Of a stretch of DNA of 32,527 bases, positions 21,766-30,430 are shown piece by piece. The notes beneath the pieces were generated by a model. The model was not told the DNA's origin, searched no databases, and saw only the letters and a list, made by a program, of their open reading frames with translations. The DNA is from Enterococcus sp. CSURQ0835 (lineage in GTDB: Bacteria > Bacillota > Bacilli > Lactobacillales > Enterococcaceae). Location of the stretch: the NCBI RefSeq assembly GCF_902706605.1, contig NZ_CACSLH010000032.1, positions 1-32,527 on the forward strand, read 5' to 3'. The position numbers and the translations under genes are program-made. Numbering within the stretch: the stretch's first letter is position 1; the number at the start of each line of letters is the position of its first letter.

Positions 21766-22986
21766 ATGTCGGTAGAAGTTTTAATGCCTAAACTAGGCTT
21801 GACCATGACAGAAGGCGTGGTGGACAAGTGGTATAAAGCAGTAGGCGATCCAGTAAAAGATGGTGAGGTCGTCGCTAGTATCAGTTCAGAAAAATTATCT
21901 TATGATGTTGAGGCGGAATCAGCTGGTGAGCTGCTTGCGATTTATACACAAGAAGGCGAAGAAGTGCCAGTCAAAACACCGATTGGCTTGATTGGCGAAC
22001 ATGGCGAGGCGGCAAGTGCTGCACCTGCTAGTGACGCATCAGCTGAAAGTGTTGCTTCAGCGCCAGCAGTGGAAGTCACGCCAGCAAATGCTACACCGGC
22101 CGCTACACCTGCAAATAGTACCGGGCGCGTTTTCGCTTCACCACTGGCTCGACGGTTAGCTAAAGAAAATAATTTCGAGTTAAGTGCAATCTCTGGTAGT
22201 GGTGCGAATGGTCGTGTTACAAAACGTGATGTGTTGAGTTTCAAACCAGCACCTGCTGTCGCTGCAACCGAAGCTGCTGCTACACCGACCCAAACGATCA
22301 CTGTCGGTGGATTGAGCGGCTTGCGTAAGATCATTGCCCGCAATATGCGGCAAAGCTTAGCTAGTACAGCGCAATTAACGATCATGGCCAAAGCGGATAT
22401 CACCGAACTTTTGGCTTTACGGAAAGAATTAAAAGCGAAGACGGCAGATGATCTGCCAAGTCAAGTTTGGAGTTTGAATATTTTACTTGTCAAAGCGGTC
22501 GCCAAAGCACTGCAAGATCATCCTGAAATGAATGCTCGTTATGACGGGAATAGTTTACAACAACTAGACTTCATCAATGTCGGGGTAGCGACTTCATTGG
22601 CTGATGGTTTGATCGTTCCAAACATTAAAGATGCTGGCAGCAAATCATTGGCACAAATCCAACAAGATTTTGCTCGGATCACCAGTGCGGCTAAAAATGG
22701 GGAAGCTCCGCAAGCTGATTTGATGGATGGGACGTTTACGATCACCAATCTCGGTAGTGCCGGTGTCGAATACTTTACGCCAATCTTGAACTATCCAGAA
22801 GTTGGAATCTTAGGCGTGGGCGGTTTTGTCACGAACTTAGCATTAGTCGACGAACAAGTCGTGCCTCAAACGAAACTGCCGTTGAGTTTGACCTTTGATC
22901 ATCAAATCATCGATGGTCAACCAGCCGCTGAATTCTTGCAGACGATTCGCTACTATTTAGAAAATCCTTATTTGTTGTTGGCTTAA
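21766..22986 (+). CDS. acoC: dihydrolipoyllysine acetyltransferase-type E2 component
   Basis: The core acyltransferase of the complex, 406 residues. An N-terminal lipoyl domain (1-78) carries the lipoylated Lys43 in SSEKLSYDVE. An Ala/Pro/Ser-rich linker (80-117) follows, then a peripheral-subunit-binding domain (about 121-160: FASPLARRLAKE, GSGANGRVTKRDV). The catalytic domain (about 178-406) ends with DHQIIDG, where His379 and Asp383 form the active-site motif. It hands the acetyl group to CoA. The full three-domain form with one lipoyl domain is usual for Gram-positive AcoC. The final gene of the operon, followed by a strong terminator. Confidence 0.92.
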   Translation: MSVEVLMPKLGLTMTEGVVDKWYKAVGDPVKDGEVVASISSEKLSYDVEAESAGELLAIYTQEGEEVPVKTPIGLIGEHGEAASAAPASDASAESVASAPAVEVTPANATPAATPANSTGRVFASPLARRLAKENNFELSAISGSGANGRVTKRDVLSFKPAPAVAATEAAATPTQTITVGGLSGLRKIIARNMRQSLASTAQLTIMAKADITELLALRKELKAKTADDLPSQVWSLNILLVKAVAKALQDHPEMNARYDGNSLQQLDFINVGVATSLADGLIVPNIKDAGSKSLAQIQQDFARITSAAKNGEAPQADLMDGTFTITNLGSAGVEYFTPILNYPEVGILGVGGFVTNLALVDEQVVPQTKLPLSLTFDHQIIDGQPAAEFLQTIRYYLENPYLLLA

Positions 22987-23011
22987 GGATTACAAAAATA
23001 AAGCTCACACT

Positions 23012-23050
23012 AAACAGAGTAGGACCATTTTTGGATCCTACTCTGTTTTT
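23012..23050 (+). terminator. terminator of the aco operon
   Basis: AAACAGAGTAGGA pairs with TCCTACTCTGTTT, with a further inner CCA-TGG pairing, followed by Ts. It is one of the longest stems in the window. On the minus strand the T run is weak. Confidence 0.9.
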
Positions 23051-23090
23051 GATTAGAAAAAATTTTTTCGCAACACCTGGCATCTGTTAG

Positions 23091-23600
23091 TCAAAGAAGC
23101 TCTTCTAATTTTTCCACCTCAATATAGTCGACTGAATTGCCATAAAGTTCCATAAATAATCGATCAGTGGCACTGGGCTTAGTTTGTTTACTAGCAGATT
23201 TGTGGAGTGCTCTAATCAATAGTTTGTGTTTGAAATTCAACCGCTCATAGTCAAATGCGCCGCGTAAATGCTGAAGCTGAATGAGATCGACCGAAGCTTC
23301 ATGGGCTAACTTACGAATTTTTGTTTCCATTTCGGTAAATTGATCAGTTACTTCTGGATCAGTCAAGCCCACAGTAAAAAGCTGTAAAGGCTGACCAGGA
23401 GTCAATGATTTCAATAAATTTTTCAGCTTGAGTGGCATACCGATGTAAACTGCGGCGATCAAGATCACCTCGCGATTTGTTAAGGCTGCACGAGTCACGT
23501 TTGTTACGTTGTAAAGTGAGTAGCCTTTTTTGGCGGCTAATTGTTCTGCGTATTTTTTGGCCGAACCGTAGCGGCTGGCGTAGACGATCACTTTTTCCAT
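23091..23600 (-). CDS. flavodoxin-domain protein
   Basis: A 169-residue FMN-binding protein of the flavodoxin_5/HemG-like group. The N-terminal MEKVIVYASRYGSAKKYAEQL holds the phosphate-binding loop (YASRYGSAKK, residues 6-15). The IAAVYIGMPLKLKNLL segment and FTVGLTDPE provide the isoalloxazine-side loops. Such proteins act in cytosolic electron transfer; the HemG role in haem synthesis is doubtful here because no haem genes are nearby. The start is ATG 23600-23598, just after AAGGAGGTC. The longer frame reading from 23639 runs over that ribosome binding site. It is the second gene of a leftward pair with the SAP-domain gene, 40 bases downstream of it. Confidence 0.8.
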   Translation of the reverse strand: MEKVIVYASRYGSAKKYAEQLAAKKGYSLYNVTNVTRAALTNREVILIAAVYIGMPLKLKNLLKSLTPGQPLQLFTVGLTDPEVTDQFTEMETKIRKLAHEASVDLIQLQHLRGAFDYERLNFKHKLLIRALHKSASKQTKPSATDRLFMELYGNSVDYIEVEKLEELL

Positions 23601-23640
23601 GGAGACCTCCTTAATGAAATGAGCGAAGTGCAACGGCATA

Positions 23641-24219
23641 TTAACTGAGCAACTCTGGGCGATATTTTTTTGGTTGGTCGGAGTGTTTGACTTGCTGCCA
23701 CAAATAAGCAGCGACTTTTAATTTTTGTGAATAAGCGGCACTTTCTGGACTATGACAAAAATCTTTGACGAATTGATTCCATTGGTAAGTCGCGTCTTCT
23801 AGTGAACTAACTGACGTGTGAGTTGGCTGTTGGACGAGTTTGATCAGATCTTCAACGGTTAACGTGGGGTCCTGAGTTATTTCTGCTTGTCGTTTGAGTG
23901 CTGCCATCTCTTTAGTAAATGAAAAATGCGTAACACCAAAGTAAGCAGCGAAAAACGCGCGGGTTGTCTGATTAAATGAAAAACTAGGATCGATCAGAGG
24001 CGTGGTTAGCGAGAGTGGCTGAGCCGAGGGTGTTGTCGCGTGCTTTTTTCGTAACGGCTGAATAGCAGTTGCCGGTGTGCCAGTCAGATACAAACGCAGA
24101 TAATGGTTGAGCTCGGCTTTGGTTCCATAAGCAGGTAGGCCGTAAGTCCGACAGAGCTGACTCAATTCTGTTTTATAAAAATAAGTTTGCTCAAAGGTTG
24201 CTAAGGTCATTTTTTTCAA
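23641..24219 (-). CDS. SAP-domain protein (DUF6434-like)
   Basis: A soluble 192-residue protein. Residues about 5-45 resemble a SAP fold, a helix-turn-helix often binding nucleic acids (FYKTELSQLCRTYGLPAYGTKAELNHYLRLY in part). After a linker, residues about 78-140 contain FSFNQTTRAFFAAYFGVTHFSFTKEM, like the DUF6434 domain seen attached to SAP domains in Gram-positive bacteria. A helical tail includes TYQWNQFVKDF. Function is unknown. The start codon is probably TTG at 24219, with AAGAAGTGATCC just upstream, close to the extended anti-16S complement; an ATG three codons later is the alternative. The flavodoxin gene follows. Confidence 0.7.
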   Translation of the reverse strand: MKKMTLATFEQTYFYKTELSQLCRTYGLPAYGTKAELNHYLRLYLTGTPATAIQPLRKKHATTPSAQPLSLTTPLIDPSFSFNQTTRAFFAAYFGVTHFSFTKEMAALKRQAEITQDPTLTVEDLIKLVQQPTHTSVSSLEDATYQWNQFVKDFCHSPESAAYSQKLKVAAYLWQQVKHSDQPKKYRPELLS

Positions 24220-24286
24220 AGGATCACTTCTTTAGGCTTTTCTTTATTGTAGCATGAAAGCTAGTGATCTTTATAATAGAAGAGAC

Positions 24287-24316
24287 TTGCCCGTTTGCTA
24301 AAGAGAGTGTTATGCT
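24287..24316 (+). promoter_or_regulatory. promoter of the 91-residue membrane protein gene
   Basis: TTGCCC (24287-24292), an 18-base spacer and TATGCT (24311-24316), about 25 bases before the TTG start. Confidence 0.5.
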
Positions 24317-24342
24317 AGGAAAAAATTGAGAGGATGAGATAG

Positions 24343-24618
24343 TTGCTACCAAGCAGTTTAGCTGACCCCATCAGTGCTATTTTAATGGTCGGCTTGATCA
24401 GTTTTTTTATCAAAAAAAGCTATGACTATGCCTGCGTGAGAAAACGCCGCTATGATCTGCCATTGAGTATCTGTTTGTTACTAGAATGCAGCGCACTGCT
24501 ACTTGTTATGTTGCATCGATTGTTTCAAACGTCAGATTCAAATCGGGTGGCGCTGGGCCTGGCACTCCTTGCCACAAGTGGCGTCGTCTATTTCAGCTAT
24601 CAAAATAAAACACGATGA
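24343..24618 (+). CDS. small membrane protein of unknown function
   Basis: A 91-residue protein with helices near residues 10-24, 40-60 and 68-84, separated by a basic loop (KKSYDYACVRKRRYD). I do not recognise a family. The start is TTG at 24343, with GAGAGG nine bases upstream. It has a plausible promoter and its own terminator, so it seems to be a single-gene unit just before rnjB. No partner is obvious. Confidence 0.6.
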   Translation: MLPSSLADPISAILMVGLISFFIKKSYDYACVRKRRYDLPLSICLLLECSALLLVMLHRLFQTSDSNRVALGLALLATSGVVYFSYQNKTR

Positions 24619-24644
24619 TTTCGCTGCGGCGGGGTCATTTTTTT
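24616..24644 (+). terminator. terminator of the 91-residue membrane protein gene
   Basis: TGATTTCGC (24616-24624) pairs with GCGGGGTCA (24629-24637), including three T-G wobbles, then seven Ts. The stem overlaps the stop codon. Confidence 0.7.
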
Positions 24645-24732
24645 ATTAAGTTAGTCGATACGCAAAAATCAAATCCAGTTGGGCAGTTGAGCTGCTAGTA
24701 GTGCCGACCGTGGTATTTCCCTTAAAATCATG

Positions 24733-24781
24733 TATAATGAAAGGTGAGTATTTAGCACAGACCGAACTGATGCGGGGTCTG
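24733..24781 (+). promoter_or_regulatory. rnjB promoter -10 box and leader hairpin
   Basis: A perfect -10 TATAAT (24733-24738) lies 94 bases before the rnjB start; the -35 region is poor. The leader contains CAGACC (24758-24763) pairing with GGTCTG (24776-24781). It may protect the mRNA end or regulate translation. Confidence 0.45.
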
Positions 24782-24831
24782 AGCAGCGCTGAATAAAAAA
24801 TAGATAAAATAATTTTGCGAGGTGTATTTTT

Positions 24832-26514
24832 TTGAGTACTATCAAAATCATCCCCTTTAGCGGCGTCCGTGAAAACGGAAAAAATATGTACGTCGTAGAA
24901 GTGGGAAATGATATTTTTGTTCTTGATTGTGGACTGAAATATCCAGAAAACGAATTGCTAGGAATCGATGTCGTGATTCCAGACTTTACGTATCTGATTG
25001 AAAATGCGGACCGTGTAGCCGGAGTCTTTTTAACTCATGGACATGCAGATTCAATCGGGGCATTGCCGTATTTAGTTTCTGAGGTCGATGTTCCAGTCTT
25101 CGGGACAGAACTCACGATTGAATTAGCTAAACTAAACGTTAGCCATAATGATGACAGTAAACATTTCAAAGATTTCCATGTGATCGATGAACATACTGAG
25201 ATCGATTTTGGCTCCACGGTAGTCAGCTTTTTCCGGACGACCCATACGATCCCGGATTCAGTGGGGATCAGTTTGAAGACAGATGAAGGCAATATCGTGT
25301 ACACTGGCGATTTCAAATTTGATCCGACAGCAGTGCCGATGTATGCGACTAACTACAAACGGTTAGGCGAGATCGGTTCTGAAGGGGTCTTAGCTTTATT
25401 GAGTTCCTCATCGAATGCTGAAAATGCCGCTCAAGTCGCTTCTGAACGCGAGATCGCCGATGAAGTTTTTGATACGATCAACTACTGGGATGGCCGGATC
25501 ATCGTCGCGTGTGTCGCCAGCAATTTACAGCGGGTCCAACAAGTGTTGAATGCCGCAGCAAAGTCTAATCGGAAAGTCGTTTTGACCGGGCAAGATTTTG
25601 AACGGATCATTCGGACTGCGATGCGTTTGAATAAATTAAATGTGCCAGACGATGTATTCATCACCTTAAAAGAAATGAAAAAATATCAACCAGATGAGCT
25701 ATTAATTTTAGAAACGGGTCGAATGGGCGAGCCGATCAAATCATTGCAACGCATGGCAAATGGTTCCCACAAATCATTGCGGATCGAAGAAGGCGATCTT
25801 GTTTACATCACCACTACGCCAACGACAGCGATGGAAACAACCGTCGCCAAAACGGAAGATATGATCTACCGCGCAGGTGGCGTAGTCAAAAGTATTTCCG
25901 AAAACTTGCGAGTCTCAGGTCATGCGAATCCGCGCGACCTGCAGTTGATGATCGATTTCATGACACCGAAGTATTTCATTCCGGTACAAGGCGAATATCG
26001 CCAGTTAGCCGCTCATGCTGATCTTGCGCATGAATTGGGCATGCCTTTAACCAATGTCTTCATCACTGGTCGAGGCGATGTTTTGGAATACAAGAAAAAT
26101 CAAATGACTGCTAGCGGCAACGAGCCAGCTGACAATGTGATGATCGATGGGATCGGCGTTGGCGATATCGGCAGCATCGTTTTGCGCGACCGTAAAGTTT
26201 TATCTGAAGATGGGATCTTTGTGGTCGTGGTAACGATCGACCGCAAGACGAAAAAAATCGTTTCAAAACCGCAAGTCACTTCCCGTGGGTTCGTTTATGT
26301 CAAAGCTTCCCGCGATTTGATCAAAGAAAGTGCCGATAAAGTCAGCGAGATCGTGGAAAAACATCTCCACTCGGATGATTTTGAATGGAGTAAATTAAAA
26401 CAAGATATTCGCGATCACTTGAGCCGCTATTTATTTGAACAAACGAAACGGCGGCCTGTGATCTTGCCAGTCATCATGGAAGCCAATCAACGTCGTGGTC
26501 GGCGCAAAAATTAA
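24832..26514 (+). CDS. rnjB: ribonuclease J2-like protein (degenerate metal site)
   Basis: A metallo-beta-lactamase/beta-CASP protein of 560 residues involved in mRNA decay and 5' processing, usually in complex with RNase J1. Residues 1-about 205 and 350-450 form the beta-lactamase fold, the beta-CASP insert lies between, and the C-terminal domain (about 460-560) mediates dimerisation. The metal motif reads HGHADS (69-74) where active J1 enzymes have HxHxDH, so Ser74 replaces a ligand. Other changes from J1 are Ser192 in LLSSSSNAE (J1: LLSDSTN) and Gln386 in PVQGEYR (J1: PIHGEYR). This favours J2, a weak or inactive nuclease. The start is TTG behind GAGGTG. Confidence 0.88.
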   Translation: MSTIKIIPFSGVRENGKNMYVVEVGNDIFVLDCGLKYPENELLGIDVVIPDFTYLIENADRVAGVFLTHGHADSIGALPYLVSEVDVPVFGTELTIELAKLNVSHNDDSKHFKDFHVIDEHTEIDFGSTVVSFFRTTHTIPDSVGISLKTDEGNIVYTGDFKFDPTAVPMYATNYKRLGEIGSEGVLALLSSSSNAENAAQVASEREIADEVFDTINYWDGRIIVACVASNLQRVQQVLNAAAKSNRKVVLTGQDFERIIRTAMRLNKLNVPDDVFITLKEMKKYQPDELLILETGRMGEPIKSLQRMANGSHKSLRIEEGDLVYITTTPTTAMETTVAKTEDMIYRAGGVVKSISENLRVSGHANPRDLQLMIDFMTPKYFIPVQGEYRQLAAHADLAHELGMPLTNVFITGRGDVLEYKKNQMTASGNEPADNVMIDGIGVGDIGSIVLRDRKVLSEDGIFVVVVTIDRKTKKIVSKPQVTSRGFVYVKASRDLIKESADKVSEIVEKHLHSDDFEWSKLKQDIRDHLSRYLFEQTKRRPVILPVIMEANQRRGRRKN

Positions 26515-26527
26515 GTTTGAATTGTAC

Positions 26528-26557
26528 AAGTCGTAAGCTGTTGCTTGCGGCTTTTTT
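26528..26557 (+). terminator. terminator of rnjB
   Basis: AAGTCGTAAGC pairs with GCTTGCGGCTT (11 bp, two wobbles) around a TGTT loop, then a T run. Confidence 0.85.
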
Positions 26558-26731
26558 GTTGTAGCTTAGTTTTAGCTGTTATGAAACAGTCCATTTTCGA
26601 GCTAAAATCGTAATATTATTTCATCTTTTGAATAACGATTGAAATCTTTAATCAAAAATTATATTCTGATGATAGTTTTTAATACTATTTTAAAAAAATC
26701 AAGGTTTTATCGGAACGGGAGGAAAAGCAAA

Positions 26732-28777
26732 ATGAAAGAGAAACAATGGGTAAAAGTGGGAGTTGTAGCTGGTTTGCTTTGCAGTTCACAGTTGGGGCTC
26801 GTGGCGATCGCGGGGCAATTGGATCAACCGCTAACGGTAACCGCACATGCTGCAACCACAGAAGCACAAGCAGGAACAGATTATAATTGGCAAGCGGCAA
26901 CCGGTGAACTGTCGATCAATACCCAAGCTGGAATGAATTGGTGGGTGGCTAATCGCGGAGCAGGTGACGGTTCACTGACCAAACAAGTGAAAGCTGTGAC
27001 TTTTGGCGATGGTGTAACGGAGATTCCCGCTTATGCGTTTAGCACATTAGACGGCGATCTCACTAAAGTTGCTACGAACCTTCAACAGGTACGATTGTCT
27101 GAGACATTGAAAAAAATCGGGAATGGTGCCTTTAGTCAATGTTCTGCTTTAAGTGGGACCTTAGTGATTCCGGCATCAGTCGAATCGTTAGGGGATGCAA
27201 ATAGCGGTGGGCTACCAGGTCAAGCGTTTGCGTTGACCGGGGTTGAAACTGTGATTTTTGAAACGGGCTCACAAGTTAAGGGGTTAGCCAATGCTTTTTT
27301 GCAATGTCCCAACTTGAAAAAAGTCGTCTTGCCTGAAAACTTGACGAACTTGTACTATCGTGAATTTATGGATGACAAACAGTTAAATGAATTAGTCTTT
27401 ACTGGGAAAACAGCGCCGCAATCATCAGGAGATGCATTTGACGGGATGGGAAACGCTGCTGTTAAAACTGGTCAAATCGTTCATCCAGCAGCTACTGATT
27501 ATCAATCGATTTTAAAAGAATTATCAACAGCTAAAGACGGGTCATTGACTCAATGGACAGACAAAACCTATGCGCCAATAGCAAAATTTGACGTACCGCA
27601 AACCCTGGCGCTGACCGTCGGAAAAACGCAAAATATCCATGCGACTGTTCAACCCGCTGATTATAAATTAAGTTATGAAGTCGTTACTGGTACGTCTAAT
27701 TTCAAAGTGGACGCACAAGGTAATGTAACGGCCGATCAAGCTGGAACGGGGAAAGTCAAAGTGACTGCTCAAAATACTTACGGCGTAACCAGCAGCAAAG
27801 AAGTGACGGTCTCAGCAACTAATCCGCCAGCAGTAACCTTTACGCCAGTTAAAGGCATCACTGGTTTACCAACAGAAATGCAAGTTGGCGTGCCATTAGA
27901 CTTAAAAGGAACAGTCACACCAGCTAATGCAACTAATCAGGACGTGACTTTTGAACTGGTCGAACCACAAGATGGGGTAACGTTGACTGATCAAAAACTT
28001 TCGGCTGACCGAGCAACGACTGTCAAGTTGCGCGCAATCGTTAAAAATGGTTTACAAGCCGGCCAAGATTTCACCCAAAACTTTTCCGTCGTCGCACGTC
28101 CAAAAGCGAATACTTACGCGGTGAACTTTACTGCCGGTGAGCATGGAAAATTGATTGGTGGATTACAAACGACTGTCGTAGCAGGTGCGAAAATCCCTGG
28201 CGATAAAATCCCAACACCACAAGCCGATCCAGGTTATCTTTTCAGTCATTGGGAAGATGCTGCCGGTAAAGTAGTCGACAATTGGAATGATATCACGGTC
28301 AATGCTACTACAACTTACACGGCTGTTTTTACAAAGATCAACGATGAAAATGGCAGTGGAGACGATCAAAATGTTACGACATTACCACTCCAACGACTAT
28401 ATAATCCAAACTCCGGTGAACATTTCTATACGACCAATGGCGGTGAAAAAGATAACCTCGTTCGCCATGGTTGGAATTATGAAGGCATCACGGGGAATGT
28501 TGCAGAAAAAGGCGGTGACGCAGTTTATCGCTTATATAATAAAAATGCTGGTGATCATCATTACACAAAAAGTGCCAGTGAACGCGATTGGCTAGTTTCA
28601 TTAGGTTGGAAATATGAATTAGTCGCTTTCCAATCTGCTGGACCTGTTGATGTTTATCGCTTGTACAATCCAAATGCGATTTCCGGTGCTCATCACTATA
28701 CGCAATTCGCAGCTGAACGCGATCATTTAGCTAAGCTTGGCTGGAGCGAAGAAGGTATCGGGTGGAACGCATACTAA
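26732..28777 (+). CDS. secreted LRR/Ig-like protein with C-terminal triple YRLYNPN repeat
   Basis: A 681-residue exported protein. Signal peptide 1-40 ends TAHA|ATTEA. Residues about 80-235 are BspA-type leucine-rich repeats (VTEIPAYAFSTL, LKKIGNGAFSQCSAL, LKKVVLPENLTNLYYREF). Two Ig-like (BIG-2-type) domains span about 285-365 and 370-460. An InlB-like B repeat follows (PDPGYLFSHWEDAAGKVVDN region, about 465-535). The last 130 residues are three YRLYNPN repeats as in the protein at 6837. No LPXTG motif is present. These modules suggest adhesion or glycan binding at the cell surface. The ATG at 26732 follows GGGAGG; 31 upstream codons from 26639 lack signal-peptide character. Confidence 0.85.
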   Translation: MKEKQWVKVGVVAGLLCSSQLGLVAIAGQLDQPLTVTAHAATTEAQAGTDYNWQAATGELSINTQAGMNWWVANRGAGDGSLTKQVKAVTFGDGVTEIPAYAFSTLDGDLTKVATNLQQVRLSETLKKIGNGAFSQCSALSGTLVIPASVESLGDANSGGLPGQAFALTGVETVIFETGSQVKGLANAFLQCPNLKKVVLPENLTNLYYREFMDDKQLNELVFTGKTAPQSSGDAFDGMGNAAVKTGQIVHPAATDYQSILKELSTAKDGSLTQWTDKTYAPIAKFDVPQTLALTVGKTQNIHATVQPADYKLSYEVVTGTSNFKVDAQGNVTADQAGTGKVKVTAQNTYGVTSSKEVTVSATNPPAVTFTPVKGITGLPTEMQVGVPLDLKGTVTPANATNQDVTFELVEPQDGVTLTDQKLSADRATTVKLRAIVKNGLQAGQDFTQNFSVVARPKANTYAVNFTAGEHGKLIGGLQTTVVAGAKIPGDKIPTPQADPGYLFSHWEDAAGKVVDNWNDITVNATTTYTAVFTKINDENGSGDDQNVTTLPLQRLYNPNSGEHFYTTNGGEKDNLVRHGWNYEGITGNVAEKGGDAVYRLYNKNAGDHHYTKSASERDWLVSLGWKYELVAFQSAGPVDVYRLYNPNAISGAHHYTQFAAERDHLAKLGWSEEGIGWNAY

Positions 28778-28822
28778 ACCGTTTAGACTAACGAGTTGAT
28801 TGATCTAAAAATTTTGAAATGA

Positions 28823-28839
28823 AGTAAAATGATTTTACT
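28823..28839. repeat. 17-bp palindrome AGTAAAAT-G-ATTTTACT
   Basis: A perfect 8-bp-arm palindrome in the gap between the secreted protein gene and the MFS gene, just before the terminator hairpin. The short spacer suits a DNA-binding dimer rather than an RNA hairpin. No promoter overlaps it clearly. Confidence 0.45.
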
Positions 28840-28854
28840 CCCACTACTTATATA

Positions 28855-28900
28855 AATGAAGGAAGCCGGGCCTGACTTGTGTCCGCTCCCTTCATTTTTT
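28855..28900 (+). terminator. terminator of the large secreted protein gene
   Basis: AATGAAGG-A-AGC pairs with GCT-C-CCTTCATT, then a run of Ts. Confidence 0.82.
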
Positions 28901-28939
28901 TCGATTTACGTTGGATTAAAAAATTTTTCAAGTTAAAGA

Positions 28940-28969
28940 CTGACTTTCTTTTTGAAAACTTGCTATAAT
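28940..28969 (+). promoter_or_regulatory. promoter of the MFS-ebsC unit
   Basis: CTGACT (28940-28945), an 18-base spacer and an extended -10, TGCTATAAT (28961-28969), about 25 bases before the MFS start codon. Confidence 0.6.
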
Positions 28970-28993
28970 CGCAAAGGAGAAAGGAAGTATCGA

Positions 28994-30430
28994 ATGAAGA
29001 CATATCAAGATGACAAAAGAGTACAAAAAGATCGTTGGTGGATCTTAGTTTCAGTGGCGATGTTTACGTTCATGTCGACTTTAGACGGCAGTATCGTCAA
29101 TATCGCGTTGCCAACGATCTCAAAAGATTTGAAAGTTCCCATGAACCAAGCGGAGTGGATCGTTTCGATCTATTTGATGGTAGTTTGTTCCTGCTTGCTC
29201 TTATTCGGCAAGATTGGGGATAGTTTCGGTAAAATCAAAGTCTATCGCATCGGGACCGTGATTTTTATTTTGGGTTCACTATTGTGCGGGTTCAACCACT
29301 CACTAGCTTTTTTATTGTTTGGTCGAATTGTACAAGCTTTTGGCGCTTCAATGACGATGGCAACAAATTCCGGGATCATCACGGAAGTCTTTCCGTTAAA
29401 TGAACGAGGACGTGCACTAGGCTCGATCGGGGCTTTCGTTTCCTTAGGCTCAATCGCAGGCCCTGGTTTGGGCGGCTTGATCTTAGCGCAATTTTCGTGG
29501 CCGTATATTTTTTGGATCAATGTACCAGTCGGAATCTTTACGATTTTGATCGGTGAAAAGTTTTTACCAAAAGATATTACGTTATCCGGCAAAAGAATCG
29601 ACTTGGCAGGCTTCTTTACCTTTGCTATTGCGATCATGACCTTTTTTGGCGGAGTCTTTATCGGACAAGAGCTGGGCTTCACGCATCTCGTACCGCTCTT
29701 ATTATTTGCTGTAGCTGTCATGGCATTAATTATATTTATCCGCGTTGAAAAACGTGAGGCTGCACCGTTGATCACATTTGGGATCTTTAAAAATAAAATT
29801 TTTACGATGAGTTTGATTACCGCTTTGTTGATTTTTTCAGCTAACTTTTTCGTAAATGTCGTGATTCCGTTTTACTTGCAAAATGCGCGTGGGTTAAGCG
29901 CTAGTTATGCCGGACTTTTGATGATGGTCTTTCCACTGATGATGGTAGTCGGAGCACCATTGAGTGGGTATATGACTGACCGGATCGGATCAAAACCATT
30001 AGTCTTGATGGGGCTGGCATTACTTTCTGTGACGCAACTCTTATACATTTTTATGGATATCAAGACGCCGATTTGGTTTTATATCGTCGCAACTGCTATT
30101 ATGGGGGTGGGAAACGCTTTGTTCCAATCGCCAAACAACACCATGATCATGAGCAGTGTCACGAAAGAAAACTTGGGTGTCGCTGGCAGTTTAAATGCTT
30201 TTGCTAGAAATCTCGGCATGGTGGTGGGGATCGCACTTTCAACGACGATTCTATACAGCGGGATGAGCCAAGCTTATGGCAAACGCGTTACGACTTATAT
30301 CAATGGTCGACCCGATATTTTCGTTTTCGGGATGCGGGTAACCTTTGTTGTCGCTCTTGGATTGTGTGTTGCAGCGTTGGGATTAACGATCATTCGTTTC
30401 CGGAAAGGTGGGACCTCAAATGGCAAATGA
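28994..30430 (+). CDS. MFS drug/proton antiporter, DHA2 (EmrB/QacA-like) family
   Basis: A 478-residue membrane exporter with about 14 hydrophobic segments. The N-terminal TFMSTLDGSIVNIALPTI (residues 25-42) is the DHA2 signature in helix 1 with the acidic residue. GRIVQAFGASM, and the antiporter motif C-like SIAGPGLGG in helix 5 follow. Members expel cationic or hydrophobic compounds in exchange for protons, but the substrate here is unknown. The ATG at 28994 follows AAAGGAGAAAGGAAG; an upstream in-frame TTG overlaps the promoter's -10 and is rejected. The ebsC-like gene starts inside its last codons, so the two are co-expressed. Confidence 0.88.
   Translation: MKTYQDDKRVQKDRWWILVSVAMFTFMSTLDGSIVNIALPTISKDLKVPMNQAEWIVSIYLMVVCSCLLLFGKIGDSFGKIKVYRIGTVIFILGSLLCGFNHSLAFLLFGRIVQAFGASMTMATNSGIITEVFPLNERGRALGSIGAFVSLGSIAGPGLGGLILAQFSWPYIFWINVPVGIFTILIGEKFLPKDITLSGKRIDLAGFFTFAIAIMTFFGGVFIGQELGFTHLVPLLLFAVAVMALIIFIRVEKREAAPLITFGIFKNKIFTMSLITALLIFSANFFVNVVIPFYLQNARGLSASYAGLLMMVFPLMMVVGAPLSGYMTDRIGSKPLVLMGLALLSVTQLLYIFMDIKTPIWFYIVATAIMGVGNALFQSPNNTMIMSSVTKENLGVAGSLNAFARNLGMVVGIALSTTILYSGMSQAYGKRVTTYINGRPDIFVFGMRVTFVVALGLCVAALGLTIIRFRKGGTSNGK

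Noticed and set aside
21942-22403. 153-codon open frame opposite acoC
   Set aside because: It is an Ala/Val-rich shadow of the E2 linker and catalytic domain codons, with no independent evidence.
24832-26514. RNase J1
   Set aside because: The J1 HxHxDH and SDSTN motifs are not conserved; the sequence fits J2.
29242-29775. 177-codon open frame opposite the MFS gene
   Set aside because: It is the reverse of hydrophobic membrane codons, Lys/Pro-rich, with no ribosome binding site.
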